From NCBI RefSeq assembly GCF_024623785.1, contig NZ_JANKBZ010000048.1:1-64000 (forward strand): a stretch of DNA of 64,000 bases. Reading direction: 5' to 3'. The notes beneath the pieces are model-generated. The model was not told the origin of the DNA and made no database searches. It saw only the letters and a program-made list of their open reading frames with translations. Every line of letters begins with the position of its first letter. Position 1 is the stretch's first letter. Source of the stretch: Archangium lipolyticum (GTDB lineage: Bacteria; Myxococcota; Myxococcia; Myxococcales; Myxococcaceae). The position numbers and the translations under genes were made by a program. Below are positions 45,841 to 54,090 of the stretch, piece by piece.

Positions 45841-45895
45841 CGTACCGGAGAGCGCCAGCATCGGCAATGCCGTCCGGAGGCACTCTCCCGGTACG
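45841..45895. promoter_or_regulatory. Spaced inverted repeat upstream of the ABC exporter genes
   Basis: Arms CGTACCGGAGAG (45841-45852) and CTCTCCCGGTACG (45883-45895) are inverted copies with a single extra base in the right arm, separated by 30 bp. They sit just upstream of the exporter start in the 254-bp divergent region shared with the Ig-like lipoprotein gene. The spacing suits a looping operator or a leader RNA stem. The rest of that region shows an AT-rich stretch (CAATCAAGAATATGCGGTTA, about 45976-45995) but no assignable promoter. Confidence 0.45.
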
Positions 45896-46083
45896 AGAAA
45901 AGAAGACGGGAGCGTGCCATCGCACCAGGACGCCATGGGTAGGAGTCTCTCCTCCTCGGCGATGGCCACTTCTCCAATCAAGAATATGCGGTTATTCCCC
46001 CAGAGCCTGTTTCCAGCGAGGGTCCGTTCATGGCCGGAGCTGGTCAGCAGCACCATCAACCGCGTTGGACAGCGAGAGAGCGC

Positions 46084-47397
46084 ATGCACTTGTTTCAATC
46101 GACCCATCGGTCCCCGAGGACATCACTTCGCGCGGTCCTGCTCCTGAGCCTGGGATGGATGGGTTGTGGAGACGGCAAGGACAGCACGGCACCGGCGAAC
46201 GTGCGGATCACCGGTGGCGTGATGGCGGAGGAGACCGTGACGGGCTGGAGGACGCTGCAGGCCTCCGCCGAGGACGACTCCGGAAAGGTCGCCAAGGTGG
46301 AGTTCTACGTCTCCGACACGCTCGCCTGCGTGGACGGAGTGGCCAAGAGCTCCGGCGAGACCTTCTCGTGCGCCTGGGACTCCTCCACCGTCTCCCAGGG
46401 GAGCCATCAGCTCTCCGCCAGGGCCTACGATGCCGCAGGAAACGTCACCCGCTCCCAGCCCCTCTCCTTCACCGTCCCCGCGCCCAACGGCGCCCCCACC
46501 ATCAGCCGGGTGACCGTCGCGGACCCCTCGCTCGAAGAGGGCTCGAGCACCACCCTCACGGTGACCGCCAGCGACCCGGATGGAGAGCCGCTCACCTACT
46601 CCTGGACGCAGACTCCGTTCGCCCCGGCGGGTACGTTTGGTGACGAGACCGGGGCGACCCGCACGTGGACGGCGCCCCTCGTCTCCGCCACCACGACCTT
46701 CACCTTGAAGGTCACGGTCTCGGATGGAAAGGGAGGCACGGCCCAGTCCTCCCTGGAGGTGATGGTGGCGAACATCCCCTCCCGCAACCGCGCGCCCACC
46801 GTGGACGAGACCATCACCGTCCCCACCGCGCGGGTGGTCGCGGGAGACACCGTCGTCCTCTCCATCGGCGCCAACGACCAGGATGGCGATCCGCTCACCT
46901 ACACCTGGACGACGACGAACGCGGCGGGCGAGGGGACCTTCACGAACCGGAATGCTCCCGTCGCGGAGTGGCGCTCTCCGGACCTCCGCACGGCCACGAC
47001 CTACTCCTTCCAGGTCACCGTGTCCGATGGTGCCGATTCCGTGACGCGCTCGGGTGAGGTGCAGCTCCAGATCCCGTCCTACTCCCAGGACATCCAGCCC
47101 CTCTGGAGCCCGACCTGCACGGACTGCCACAACGCGAACAGCGCGGTGCCCCAGGGCTTGAACCTGGAGGCGGGCAGCTCCTACGCGTCCCTCGTCAACG
47201 TGGGGGGCACCGAGGCCTGCAGCGCCCTCAATCGTGTGCAGCCGGGCCTGCCCGACGAGTCCCTGCTGGTGCAGCGGCTCAGCAGCGATAGCTGCGGCCG
47301 CAGGATGCCGCCGCTCGACCCGGACTACTACGACAGGAACGCCGGTGAGCTCACGCGCATCCGCTCCTGGATCCTCGCCGGCGCGAACAACGACTGA
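46084..47397 (+). CDS. Ig-like lipoprotein with a C-terminal CxxCH motif
   Basis: This 437-residue protein has a signal ending LGWMGC (lipobox). An Ig-like domain (about 33-120, WDSSTVSQGSHQLSARAYDA) and two cadherin/PKD-like domains follow (TASDPDGEPLTYSWTQTP and GANDQDGDPLTYTWTTTN). The C-terminal 100 residues contain SPTCTDCHNANSA, a CxxCH haem-binding signature, then LPDESLLVQRLSS and CGRRMPPLDP. This resembles the cytochrome-type domain of planctomycete PSCyt1 proteins, so haem attachment is possible. The ATG has GAGAGAG upstream. It is divergent from the exporter genes. Function unknown; surface electron transfer is speculative. Confidence 0.82.
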   Translation: MHLFQSTHRSPRTSLRAVLLLSLGWMGCGDGKDSTAPANVRITGGVMAEETVTGWRTLQASAEDDSGKVAKVEFYVSDTLACVDGVAKSSGETFSCAWDSSTVSQGSHQLSARAYDAAGNVTRSQPLSFTVPAPNGAPTISRVTVADPSLEEGSSTTLTVTASDPDGEPLTYSWTQTPFAPAGTFGDETGATRTWTAPLVSATTTFTLKVTVSDGKGGTAQSSLEVMVANIPSRNRAPTVDETITVPTARVVAGDTVVLSIGANDQDGDPLTYTWTTTNAAGEGTFTNRNAPVAEWRSPDLRTATTYSFQVTVSDGADSVTRSGEVQLQIPSYSQDIQPLWSPTCTDCHNANSAVPQGLNLEAGSSYASLVNVGGTEACSALNRVQPGLPDESLLVQRLSSDSCGRRMPPLDPDYYDRNAGELTRIRSWILAGANND

Positions 47398-47432
47398 CCC
47401 CTCGCGTCACCGGCGCGCGGAAGCCGCCCGCC

Positions 47433-47897
47433 TCAAGGAGTGGAGGCGGGCGGCTGCACCGGCTCACCCTGACGGAAGCGCTGCTCGGGGCCGGGGCCCA
47501 CGTACACCTGCACGGCGCGGAAGCGCGCGGTGCCCTCGGGGATGCGGGCCGCGTGGCGGAGACCCGCCGGGATGTAGACGGCATCTCCCGGGCGCACGGG
47601 CATCGTCCGCCCCTCCACGCTCATCTCCGCCTCGCCCTCCTCCACGTAGAGCATCTCCACGCTGTCCTCATGGATGTGCTCGGGTACGCCCGAGCCGCCC
47701 TGGAGCTCCAGCACGCCCATCGAGGCCGCGCGGGCCCCCGTCTCCTCGTTGACCAGCAGGATGGCCGTGCCCTTTCCCTGGGCGATGCGGAAGGTGTCGG
47801 CGTCCGCGGTGCTCACCACGTAACGGACGGGAACGGTGGGAGCCCGGGCACAGCCAGCGGAGACACAGAGCAGGGCCATCAGGAGCGAGGTGCGCAT
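47433..47897 (-). CDS. Cupin-domain lipoprotein
   Basis: This 154-residue protein starts with a signal ending LCVSAGC, a lipobox. The rest is a single cupin beta-barrel with the first motif GGSGVPEHIHEDSVEMLYV and second motif VRPGDAVYIPAGLRHAARI. The metal-ligand pattern H-x-H, E and H is present (HIHEDSVEMLYVEEGE, GLRHA), so a metal-bound cupin facing the periplasm or outside is likely. The substrate is unknown. It is divergent from nudC with only 46 bp between starts. Confidence 0.88.
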   Translation of the reverse strand: MRTSLLMALLCVSAGCARAPTVPVRYVVSTADADTFRIAQGKGTAILLVNEETGARAASMGVLELQGGSGVPEHIHEDSVEMLYVEEGEAEMSVEGRTMPVRPGDAVYIPAGLRHAARIPEGTARFRAVQVYVGPGPEQRFRQGEPVQPPASTP

Positions 47898-47943
47898 GCC
47901 CCGTTCCTATCCCAAAGGATCCGGTCCCGCTAAGGTACCGCGC

Positions 47944-48777
47944 GTGAGCCAGCCCCGATTCATTCCCGCCTATGACGCCCCCGAGCGCCCGCGCGACCCC
48001 GCCCTGCTCTTCGTGGTGCGCGGCCTCGACGTGCTCGTCGCCGAGCAGGGGGAGACCGTCCGCATCCCCACTGGCGCGGAGCTGCCCGCGCTCGCCGCGG
48101 AGGCGCACTTCCTGGGCCTGCTCGATGACGTGGACTGCTACGCCGTCGCCCTCCCCAAGGACACCGAGCCCCCCGCGGGCCTGAAGCTCGTCCCCGCCCG
48201 GAGCCTCTACAACCGCGTGGACGAGGCCCTCTTCGGCGTCGCCGGCCGCGCGCTCGCCATCGCCGAGTGGGACAGCACCCACCGCTTCTGCGGGCGTTGT
48301 GGCCAGCCCACCGTGCTCGTCCCCGGCGAGCGCGCGCGCCGCTGCTCCGCCTGCCGCACGCCCTTCTACCCGCGCATCTCCCCCGCGGTCATCGTGCTCA
48401 TCACCCGCGGCGACTCCATGTTGCTCGCGCGCAACGCCAACTTCCCCGAGCCCTTCTTCAGCACCCTGGCCGGCTTCGTCGACCCCGGTGAGTCGCTCGA
48501 GGAGACCGTGGCGCGCGAGGTGAAGGAGGAGGTGGGCGTGGAGCTGAAGAACCTCCGCTACTTCGGCAGCCAGCCCTGGCCCTTCGGCCGCTCGCTCATG
48601 GTGGGCTTCACCGCCGAGTACGCCGGAGGCGACATCCGCGTGGATGGGCAGGAGATCGCCGAGGCGAAGTGGTTCACCATCGATGACCTCCCGCGTATCC
48701 CTCCGCGCCTGAGCATCGCCCGCAAGCTCATCGACTCCTTCATCGCCCAGGTGAAGGCGCGGAACACCCCGGGCTGA
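47944..48777 (+). CDS. nudC: NAD(H) pyrophosphatase / RNA deNADding enzyme NudC
   Basis: This 277-residue enzyme cleaves NADH to NMNH and AMP, and in E. coli it removes NAD caps from RNA. It has the four-cysteine zinc ribbon CGRCG and CSACR (about residues 117-142). The Nudix box GFVDPGESLEETVAREVKEE is complete, with the REVKEEVG metal-binding part. The NudC-specific SQPWPFGRSLM motif follows it. The GTG start has AAGGTACC upstream; the frame upstream of it is not gene-like. It is a soluble, probably constitutive housekeeping gene, divergent from the cupin lipoprotein gene. Confidence 0.94.
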   Translation: MSQPRFIPAYDAPERPRDPALLFVVRGLDVLVAEQGETVRIPTGAELPALAAEAHFLGLLDDVDCYAVALPKDTEPPAGLKLVPARSLYNRVDEALFGVAGRALAIAEWDSTHRFCGRCGQPTVLVPGERARRCSACRTPFYPRISPAVIVLITRGDSMLLARNANFPEPFFSTLAGFVDPGESLEETVAREVKEEVGVELKNLRYFGSQPWPFGRSLMVGFTAEYAGGDIRVDGQEIAEAKWFTIDDLPRIPPRLSIARKLIDSFIAQVKARNTPG

Positions 48778-48929
48778 GGTCCGCGCACCGGCGACCGGGG
48801 GCTCGCTCTTCCCCGAGGTGGACAGGCGTCCGGAAATCCCCGGAGCCGCCGGGCGGTTCGAGGGCCAGGGGGCGACTCCGCTTGCATCCACCGCCCGGGT
48901 GGGGTTGAAGCGGGCCCCTCGGATCCCCC

Positions 48930-49622
48930 ATGCCCGCCGCGCGTCCCCAGATCGAGCCCCGTCGTGTTCCCACCGCCGACTCCGTGGTGGTGAAGGAGAT
49001 CTACCTCTCGGTGCAGGGCGAGTCCTCGCACGCGGGGCTCCTGTGCTCCTTCGTGCGGCTCACCGGCTGCCACCTGCGCTGCACCTACTGCGACAGCGAG
49101 TTCGCCTTTCACGGCGGCGCGCGCATGAAGATTCCGGAGGTGGTGGCCCAGGTGAAGGCGCTCGGCGCGCCCCGGGTGGAGGTGACGGGCGGCGAGCCCC
49201 TGCTGCAGCCCGGCGTGTACCCGCTGATGGAGGAGTTGCTCTCCGCGGGCCTCATCGTGCTGCTGGAGACGAGCGGCGCCATCGACGTGCGGCTGGTGCC
49301 TCCGGCCGTCCACAAGATCGTGGACATGAAGACGCCGTCCTCGGGCGAGAGCGACCGGAACGACTACCGGAACCTCACCTCGATGAACGCCAACGACGAG
49401 CTCAAGTTCGTCATCGGCAGCCGCGAGGACTACGAGTGGTCCAAGCGCCTCATCACCGAGCACCGGCTGCTGGAGAAGCCCTACGAGCTGCTCTTCTCCA
49501 CCGTCTTCGGCAAGCTCACGACGAAGGCGCTGGCCGAGTGGATCATCGAGGACCGGCTCCCGGTGCGCTTCCAGCTCCAGATGCACAAGTACACCTGGGA
49601 CCCGAACGAGCGCGGGGTGTGA
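48930..49622 (+). CDS. queE: 7-carboxy-7-deazaguanine synthase (radical SAM)
   Basis: This 230-residue radical-SAM enzyme of queuosine biosynthesis converts carboxy-tetrahydropterin to 7-carboxy-7-deazaguanine. The cluster motif here is C-x3-C-x2-C (Cys47, Cys51, Cys54 in GCHLRCTYCDSEFAF). It also has QGESSHAGLLCSFVRLTGC, VTGGEPLLQPG (the GGEP motif) and LETSGAIDV. No other queuosine genes are in the window. The ATG has only a weak ribosome-binding site, and an earlier start in the upstream 150-bp gap is not supported. The 27-bp gap after it leads to a convergent membrane protein gene. Confidence 0.92.
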   Translation: MPAARPQIEPRRVPTADSVVVKEIYLSVQGESSHAGLLCSFVRLTGCHLRCTYCDSEFAFHGGARMKIPEVVAQVKALGAPRVEVTGGEPLLQPGVYPLMEELLSAGLIVLLETSGAIDVRLVPPAVHKIVDMKTPSSGESDRNDYRNLTSMNANDELKFVIGSREDYEWSKRLITEHRLLEKPYELLFSTVFGKLTTKALAEWIIEDRLPVRFQLQMHKYTWDPNERGV

Positions 49623-49648
49623 GGGCGGGTCCCTGACGCTCAGCCCGG

Positions 49649-50122
49649 CTACATGGCGCGGATGAGCCACGCGCCCCAGGCGAGCGAGAGCAGGAAGAAG
49701 AACAGGTTCACGGCGGCGAGCCAGCGCGTGCACCGGGCGATGGGCCTCGCCCGTCGAGGACCCTGTCCCCTGTCGATGCGGCGCAGCTCCTGGGTGGGCA
49801 CCCAGAGGCCCAACGCACCCGATACCCCGAGCAGGACCCAGCGGGGGATGGCGAAGCTGGCTGGAAGGAACGGGAAGAAGGCCGCCAGGGTGGAGAGCAT
49901 CCCGAGCAGCACCAGGCCCGACACCCCCAGCAGCCGCAACGGAATGGGGCCGTGCTGGGGTCCGAGGAGGGCCGCGCAGGAGGCGCAGTACGCCACCTCA
50001 CCGAGCAGCTCGGTGCACTCGCCACAGAGGAAGGTGCCGCAGCGGGTGCAGGTGGCCACCGCCACACGCTGATGGGTGGGGCAGCGGGGGCTCGTGGAGG
50101 CGGGCGGTTCGTGCGCGGTCAC
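49649..50122 (-). CDS. B-box-like zinc-finger membrane protein
   Basis: This 157-residue protein starts with a zinc-binding-like domain (residues about 13-50): CPTHQRVAVATCTRCGTFLC then CTELLGEVAYCASC. The spacing suits a B-box-type finger found in bacterial membrane proteins. It is followed by membrane helices at about 60-90, 92-108 and 130-155. The GTG start has no clear ribosome-binding site. It may be a sensor or protein-interaction membrane protein; no function is known. It is 20 bp from the next, similarly oriented membrane-protein gene. Confidence 0.75.
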   Translation of the reverse strand: MTAHEPPASTSPRCPTHQRVAVATCTRCGTFLCGECTELLGEVAYCASCAALLGPQHGPIPLRLLGVSGLVLLGMLSTLAAFFPFLPASFAIPRWVLLGVSGALGLWVPTQELRRIDRGQGPRRARPIARCTRWLAAVNLFFFLLSLAWGAWLIRAM

Positions 50123-50142
50123 CCCGGGCTCGCGTCAGGACG

Positions 50143-50427
50143 TCAGAAGCCAGGCGGCGGAGGCGGCCGCAGCAGCACCTGCTCCACGGCGTGGGCGCCC
50201 AGGCCGAGGAACACGGCGGCCAGCACCGTGCTGCCGAAGAAGCCCGCGAGGATGAGGTTCTTGCGCGGGTGCTCGAACTGGCTGAACGCGTAGACCAGCA
50301 TGTAGAAGGGCACCAGCAGCACCATCATCCCGGTCCCCAGACTGCGACGGAACGCATGGATCAGCAGGAAGGCGGCGCAGACGACCGTGATGACCCCGAA
50401 CAGGGCGGCGAGAGGAAGGAGCGGCAC
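50143..50427 (-). CDS. Small membrane protein (94 residues)
   Basis: A GTG start with GAAGG upstream gives a 94-residue protein with three membrane helices (about 2-22, 28-48, 60-80) and a Pro-rich tail (RPPPPPGF). A longer frame through an upstream ATG overlaps the divergent gene and has no better ribosome-binding site. No family is recognised. It lies between the B-box-like gene and a divergent membrane-protein gene. Confidence 0.65.
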   Translation of the reverse strand: MPLLPLAALFGVITVVCAAFLLIHAFRRSLGTGMMVLLVPFYMLVYAFSQFEHPRKNLILAGFFGSTVLAAVFLGLGAHAVEQVLLRPPPPPGF

Positions 50428-50525
50428 GACCTTCAGATAGCACGGCTCTCGCCATGTCGCGGTTCCCGTGAGCAGATTGCGTGCTAAAGGACGCTCCCAC
50501 GTCTCCTCACCGAGGTGCTCGGACG

Positions 50526-50843
50526 ATGGCCACACTGAAGACGCTGCTCACCTTCATCCTCGCGGGGGCCTTCCTGGGGCTGGCCTCGGCCTCGTGGTTG
50601 GGTCCCCAGTTCCTCACCTGGTACAACACGGCGCCGCTCGGTGCGCAGACCGTGTGCGATCTGCCCAAGGTCATCCAGGGCGTCACCGCGGACCTGTTGC
50701 GCTACCAGCTCTACGGCACCCTCACGGGCGCGGGCGTCTTCCTCATCCTGGGCATCCTCTTCGTGGTGGCGCGCTCCAAGAAGCAGAAGCAGGCCCAGCA
50801 GCAGCCCCCCGCCAGCCCGCCCCAGCCCCGTCCGACCGCCTGA
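50526..50843 (+). CDS. Small membrane protein (105 residues)
   Basis: This has two hydrophobic segments: a signal-like N-terminal helix (MATLKTLLTFILAGAFLGLA) and a second at about 66-86 (GTLTGAGVFLILGILFVVAR). A charged Lys/Gln-rich and Pro-rich tail follows (KKQKQAQQQPP). GAGGTG lies upstream of the ATG. No family is recognised. It ends 13 bp before a palindromic repeat that probably terminates it and the convergent kinase gene. Confidence 0.7.
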   Translation: MATLKTLLTFILAGAFLGLASASWLGPQFLTWYNTAPLGAQTVCDLPKVIQGVTADLLRYQLYGTLTGAGVFLILGILFVVARSKKQKQAQQQPPASPPQPRPTA

Positions 50844-50855
50844 GCCCCGGCCATC

Positions 50856-50876
50856 CCCTCTCCCAGGGGGAGAGGG
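50856..50876. terminator. Palindromic repeat between convergent genes (CCCTCTCCC family), likely bidirectional terminator
   Basis: CCCTCTCCC-AGG-GGGAGAGGG lies in the 41-bp gap between the stops of the membrane-protein gene (plus strand) and the histidine kinase gene (minus strand). Placement between convergent stops supports a shared terminator role. It is flanked by GGGGTGA, a shortened form of the tail seen in other copies. Confidence 0.7.
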
Positions 50877-50884
50877 GGGTGACG

Positions 50885-52210
50885 TCATGCCGGCGGCAGT
50901 TCCACGATGAAGCGCGCGCCGCCCTCGGGGCGGTTCTCCGCGCGCAGCTGGCCTCCGAAGGACTCCACGTACTGGCGCGACAACGTCAGCCCCAGCCCCG
51001 TACCCTTCCCCTGCGCCTTCGTCGTGAAGAAGGGTGTGAAGAGCTTCGACAAGTGCTCGGGCTTCATCCCCGGCCCGTTGTCCTCCACCACCAGCCGCAC
51101 CCGCTCGGCCGCCTTCTCCACGCGCACCGCCACCTGCCCATCCAGCACCTTCGCGTCCTCGATGGCGTCCGCCGCGTTCAACAGCAGGTTCAGCAGCACC
51201 TGCCCCAGCCGCCGCGGCTCGGCCCTCACCGCCAGCTCCGCCGGTGGCTCCTCCACCGCCAGCTTCACCAGCGACTTGAGCCGCACCGACGCCAGCCGCA
51301 CGCTCGCGTCGACGATCGGCGCCAGCTCGCACCGCCCCACCCCCACCACCTCCTCCGAGCGTGACATCGCCGTGAGGTCCTTCACGATTTGATGGATGCG
51401 CTCCACCCCCTGCATCGTCTCCTGCAGGGCCTCGGTGTACTCGGCCGTGCCCACTCCCGGCGCCGCCTGTTGCCACTCCTCCTGAAGGAAGCGCAGGTTG
51501 GCTTGGATGTAGGCCAGCGGGTTGCGCACCTCGTGCGCCACGCCCGCGGCCAGCCGCCCCACCTGCGCCAGCCGCTCGGCCTCCAGCGCGCGCGTCTGCG
51601 ACGCCACCAGCGCCTCCTTCGCCGCCAGCTGCTCCTCCTCCGCCCTCACCCGCGCGTTGCCCATCCGCCGGTAGAAGTCGCTCAGCATCATCCCCACCCC
51701 ACCTGCGCCCAGCAGCAGCAGCAGCCACGCCACCGTCCACTGCGGGCTCGTCCCGTCCTTCCACATCACCACACCCGCCGTCGTCATCGGAAAGAGCGTA
51801 CTGAGCACGCCATGCCTCAGGGCGCCCCGCGAGATGGAGAGCGACACCACCGGCAACACGCAGAACCAGCCGAAGAGCGGGCTGTGCATCCCTCCCACCC
51901 GGTACACCACCAGCCCGAAGAAGACGTTGGGCAACACCACCCCGGCCAGCGTCCGCACCACCCAGCGCCGCGACGGCGAGACCCGGCTGAGCGACCGCGC
52001 CAGCCCCCACGTCAGCCCCGCCCACACCAGCCGCAGCGCCAACGTGTCCCACGCCGGCCGCATCACCGTCAGCGAGTCCAGCACCCAGAACGGCAGGCAC
52101 GCGAAGGCCACCATGTAGAGAAGTTTCTGCTCGTCCTGGAGCAGTACGTCCTCGCTCCCTGGCGTGACCCCTGAGCCATCCAGAGGGGTTCTCCCATGCT
52201 GCTGCGTCAT
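50885..52210 (-). CDS. NtrB-type membrane sensor histidine kinase
   Basis: This 441-residue kinase has five or six membrane helices at residues about 30-175, a coiled-coil linker (about 180-215, AEEEQLAAKEALVASQ) and a transmitter. The H-box is GVAHEVRNPLAYIQANL with His226. The ATPase has VLLNLLLNAADAIE, EDNGPGMKPE, LFTPFFTTKAQGKGTGLGL. The ATG at this end (MTQQHGRT) has GGGGAG upstream; a TTG nine codons earlier is also in frame. No response-regulator gene is adjacent, so its partner lies elsewhere. The membrane sensor lacks a clear periplasmic ligand loop. Confidence 0.9.
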   Translation of the reverse strand: MTQQHGRTPLDGSGVTPGSEDVLLQDEQKLLYMVAFACLPFWVLDSLTVMRPAWDTLALRLVWAGLTWGLARSLSRVSPSRRWVVRTLAGVVLPNVFFGLVVYRVGGMHSPLFGWFCVLPVVSLSISRGALRHGVLSTLFPMTTAGVVMWKDGTSPQWTVAWLLLLLGAGGVGMMLSDFYRRMGNARVRAEEEQLAAKEALVASQTRALEAERLAQVGRLAAGVAHEVRNPLAYIQANLRFLQEEWQQAAPGVGTAEYTEALQETMQGVERIHQIVKDLTAMSRSEEVVGVGRCELAPIVDASVRLASVRLKSLVKLAVEEPPAELAVRAEPRRLGQVLLNLLLNAADAIEDAKVLDGQVAVRVEKAAERVRLVVEDNGPGMKPEHLSKLFTPFFTTKAQGKGTGLGLTLSRQYVESFGGQLRAENRPEGGARFIVELPPA

Positions 52211-52299
52211 GTCCGTCCGGTCTCCCCTGATTTCCAAGGGAATGGAGAGTTGCGCAGGAACACTGTCATAAAATGGGGTCAGAAGAAACCCAGCCTGGG

Positions 52300-52572
52300 T
52301 CAGCTACGCACCTGTTGAACAAGGCGGAGTTTCTCAGCCCGTGAGAGACGCTTGAGGGCGGCCTCGCGGCGGAGGGCGGCGCCGCGATCGGCCGCCGCCT
52401 CGCTCCACACCAGCGTCACCGGCAGGCGGGCACGCGTGTAGGCGGCGCCGCGGCCCCGGTTGTGGGTGGCCAGGCGGCGCTCGAGGTTGTTGGTGGCACC
52501 GGTGTAGAGCGACCCATCCCGGCAGCGCACCATGTAGACGGTCCAGGCGTCCGGCACGGCGGGCGGCAGCAT
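52300..52572 (-). CDS. GIY-YIG nuclease-like protein (UPF0213 type)
   Basis: This 90-residue single-domain protein has the GIY-YIG core: WTVYMVRCRDGSLYTGATNN, ERRLATHNRGRGAAYTRARL and a conserved Glu-containing EAALKRLSRAEKLRLV. Its size and sequence match the small YhbQ/UPF0213 subgroup, which has been linked to DNA or RNA processing but has no clear cellular role. The ATG start is supported by its fit to the family N-terminus. It lies 18 bp beyond the convergent-looking CBS gene on the same strand. Confidence 0.88.
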   Translation of the reverse strand: MLPPAVPDAWTVYMVRCRDGSLYTGATNNLERRLATHNRGRGAAYTRARLPVTLVWSEAAADRGAALRREAALKRLSRAEKLRLVQQVRS

Positions 52573-52590
52573 AGCGCGCCCGCGCCCTTC

Positions 52591-52863
52591 CTAATAAGGA
52601 GACGGGCCCTCCCATGGCCCCTCCCGGGGTTTCCCACACTCCGACATCACCAACCCCACCGGTAGCAGGGGGTCCACCCGCCAGGCCGACAGCACGTGCG
52701 CCCGGCTGATGAGCCCCACCAGTCCTCCCGCCTCCTCCACCACTGGAAGTAACGAGACACCGTGTCGCTCCATCACTCGCAGGGCACGAAGGAGAGTATC
52801 TGTGGGTAGAAGGGTGACCTCGGTCGAGGACATCCTTTCCGCAAGTGTCGGGTCTTGCCGCAT
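52591..52863 (-). CDS. Single CBS-domain protein
   Basis: This 90-residue protein holds one CBS motif (MSSTEVTLLPTDTLLRALRV, MERHGVSLLPVVEEAGGLVG, LISRAHVLSAWR). CBS domains bind adenosyl ligands; a lone copy would have to dimerise. The ATG (MRQDPTLAER) is chosen because GGGAGG lies 7 nt upstream; a longer version starting MSGRVVAK is possible but would run through an inverted repeat in the promoter region. The C-terminal Pro/Gly tail (PREGPWEGPSPY) is not part of the domain. It is divergent from the hydrolase gene. Function unknown. Confidence 0.75.
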   Translation of the reverse strand: MRQDPTLAERMSSTEVTLLPTDTLLRALRVMERHGVSLLPVVEEAGGLVGLISRAHVLSAWRVDPLLPVGLVMSECGKPREGPWEGPSPY

Positions 52864-52922
52864 CAACGAGCCTCCCGGCTTGAATACGGGGAGGAGCTTT
52901 GCAACCACCCTGCCGGACATGT

Positions 52923-52957
52923 GGGTGCATGGGATTTTGAACACATTTGTTGCACCC
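52923..52957. promoter_or_regulatory. Spaced inverted repeat between CBS and hydrolase genes
   Basis: Perfect 7-bp arms GGGTGCA and TGCACCC are separated by a 21-bp AT-rich spacer (TGGGATTTTGAACACATTTGT minus its ends). The element is in the 147-bp divergent region of the CBS and alpha/beta-hydrolase genes. Such a spaced palindrome suits an operator or a promoter element. No -10/-35 pair could be assigned with confidence. Confidence 0.4.
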
Positions 52958-53010
52958 GAGGGCATTACATTCCAGCCGTGACGAATCGAAACGGGCCCAG
53001 GTTGCTGAAG

Positions 53011-54027
53011 ATGGCGGACCTCTTCTCGCGGTCGGTCAACCACGAGGGAGAGGGGCTGCTCACCCTGCCCTTCAAGCCCGACGAGCTGTACCGGGTGCCC
53101 ACGGACGACGGGGCGGCCATCGCCCTGGGGCGCTACCACCCTCGGGGAGAGCGCCGCTACGCCGAGCCGGTCGTCCTGTGCCATGGGCTGGGAGCCAACC
53201 GCTTCCACATGGACTTCGACGAGCGCTACAGCCTGGCGCGCTACCTGGCCCGGGCGGGCTTCGAGACGTGGGTGATGGAGCTGCGGGGCCGGGGGCTGGC
53301 GGGCGCCTGTGGCGAGGCCTCCTTCGATGACCAGGCCGAGCACGACGTGCGCAGCGCCCTGCGAACGGTCCTCTCCACGGGGGCGAAGGAAGTGCTCTGG
53401 GTGGGCCATTCCAAGGGAGGGCTGACCCTCTACGGTCATCTGGCGCGAAACCCGCAAGCGCCCGTGCGGGCGGCCGTGGCCATGGGCAGCCCCTTCACCT
53501 TCGCGGTGCAGCCGGGCCTCAAGCGCTTCATCCAGCGGATAGAGCCGCTGCTGCGCCTGAAGATGATTCCCACCCGGAGGATTACGGGCATCGCCCTCTT
53601 CGGCGCGCCGCCGGGGCCGCTCAGCCGCTACATGATGCTGGCCTCCAACATGGAGCCGGACGTGGTGCGCAAGGCGCTGGCCAACGTGCCCGCGGACATC
53701 TACGGCGGGGTGGTGCGCCAGTTCGCCCACTGGATTGCCACCGACTCGTTCTGCATGTCGGACGGCACCTGCTACCGCAAGCCGCTGTCCGGGGTGCGCC
53801 TGCCGGTGATGCTGCTGGCGGGGAGCAAGGACCTGCTCGCTCCCCCGCTGGCCGTGGCGAGGGCCCAGGAGCACCTCGGCGGGCCGGTGAAGCTGGTAGT
53901 GGCCGGGCGGGGGCACGGCTTCGCCGAGGACTACGGCCATGCCGACCTGGTGCTCGGGCGTCGGGCACCGGACGAAATCTTCCCCCTGGTGGAGGCGTTC
54001 CTGTCCGCGCACGCGACCCGGCCGTGA
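53011..54027 (+). CDS. Alpha/beta hydrolase
   Basis: This 338-residue enzyme has the hydrolase fold: VVLCHGLGANRFHMDFDER (oxyanion region), nucleophile elbow WVGHSKGGL with the catalytic Ser, a later acid in AGSKDLLAPP and His in VVAGRGHGFAEDYG. Its size and the RSVNHEGEGLLTLPF start are like lipases or esterases of the serine-hydrolase group. No signal peptide is visible. The ATG is chosen over an upstream GTG because AGG lies at a suitable distance. It is divergent from the CBS gene and stands ahead of the peptidyl-prolyl isomerase cluster. Substrate unknown. Confidence 0.88.
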   Translation: MADLFSRSVNHEGEGLLTLPFKPDELYRVPTDDGAAIALGRYHPRGERRYAEPVVLCHGLGANRFHMDFDERYSLARYLARAGFETWVMELRGRGLAGACGEASFDDQAEHDVRSALRTVLSTGAKEVLWVGHSKGGLTLYGHLARNPQAPVRAAVAMGSPFTFAVQPGLKRFIQRIEPLLRLKMIPTRRITGIALFGAPPGPLSRYMMLASNMEPDVVRKALANVPADIYGGVVRQFAHWIATDSFCMSDGTCYRKPLSGVRLPVMLLAGSKDLLAPPLAVARAQEHLGGPVKLVVAGRGHGFAEDYGHADLVLGRRAPDEIFPLVEAFLSAHATRP

Positions 54028-54090
54028 GGCCGTGGGGGCAGTCCCGTTGTCCGCTCCTCCCTGGCGTGCTACCCCACGGGCCCGCACACC

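Noticed and set aside
52864-52920. N-terminal extension of the CBS protein starting MSGRVVAK
   Set aside because: The inner ATG has a strong GGGAGG ribosome-binding site, while the extension runs up to a probable operator in the promoter region; the extension is possible but less likely.
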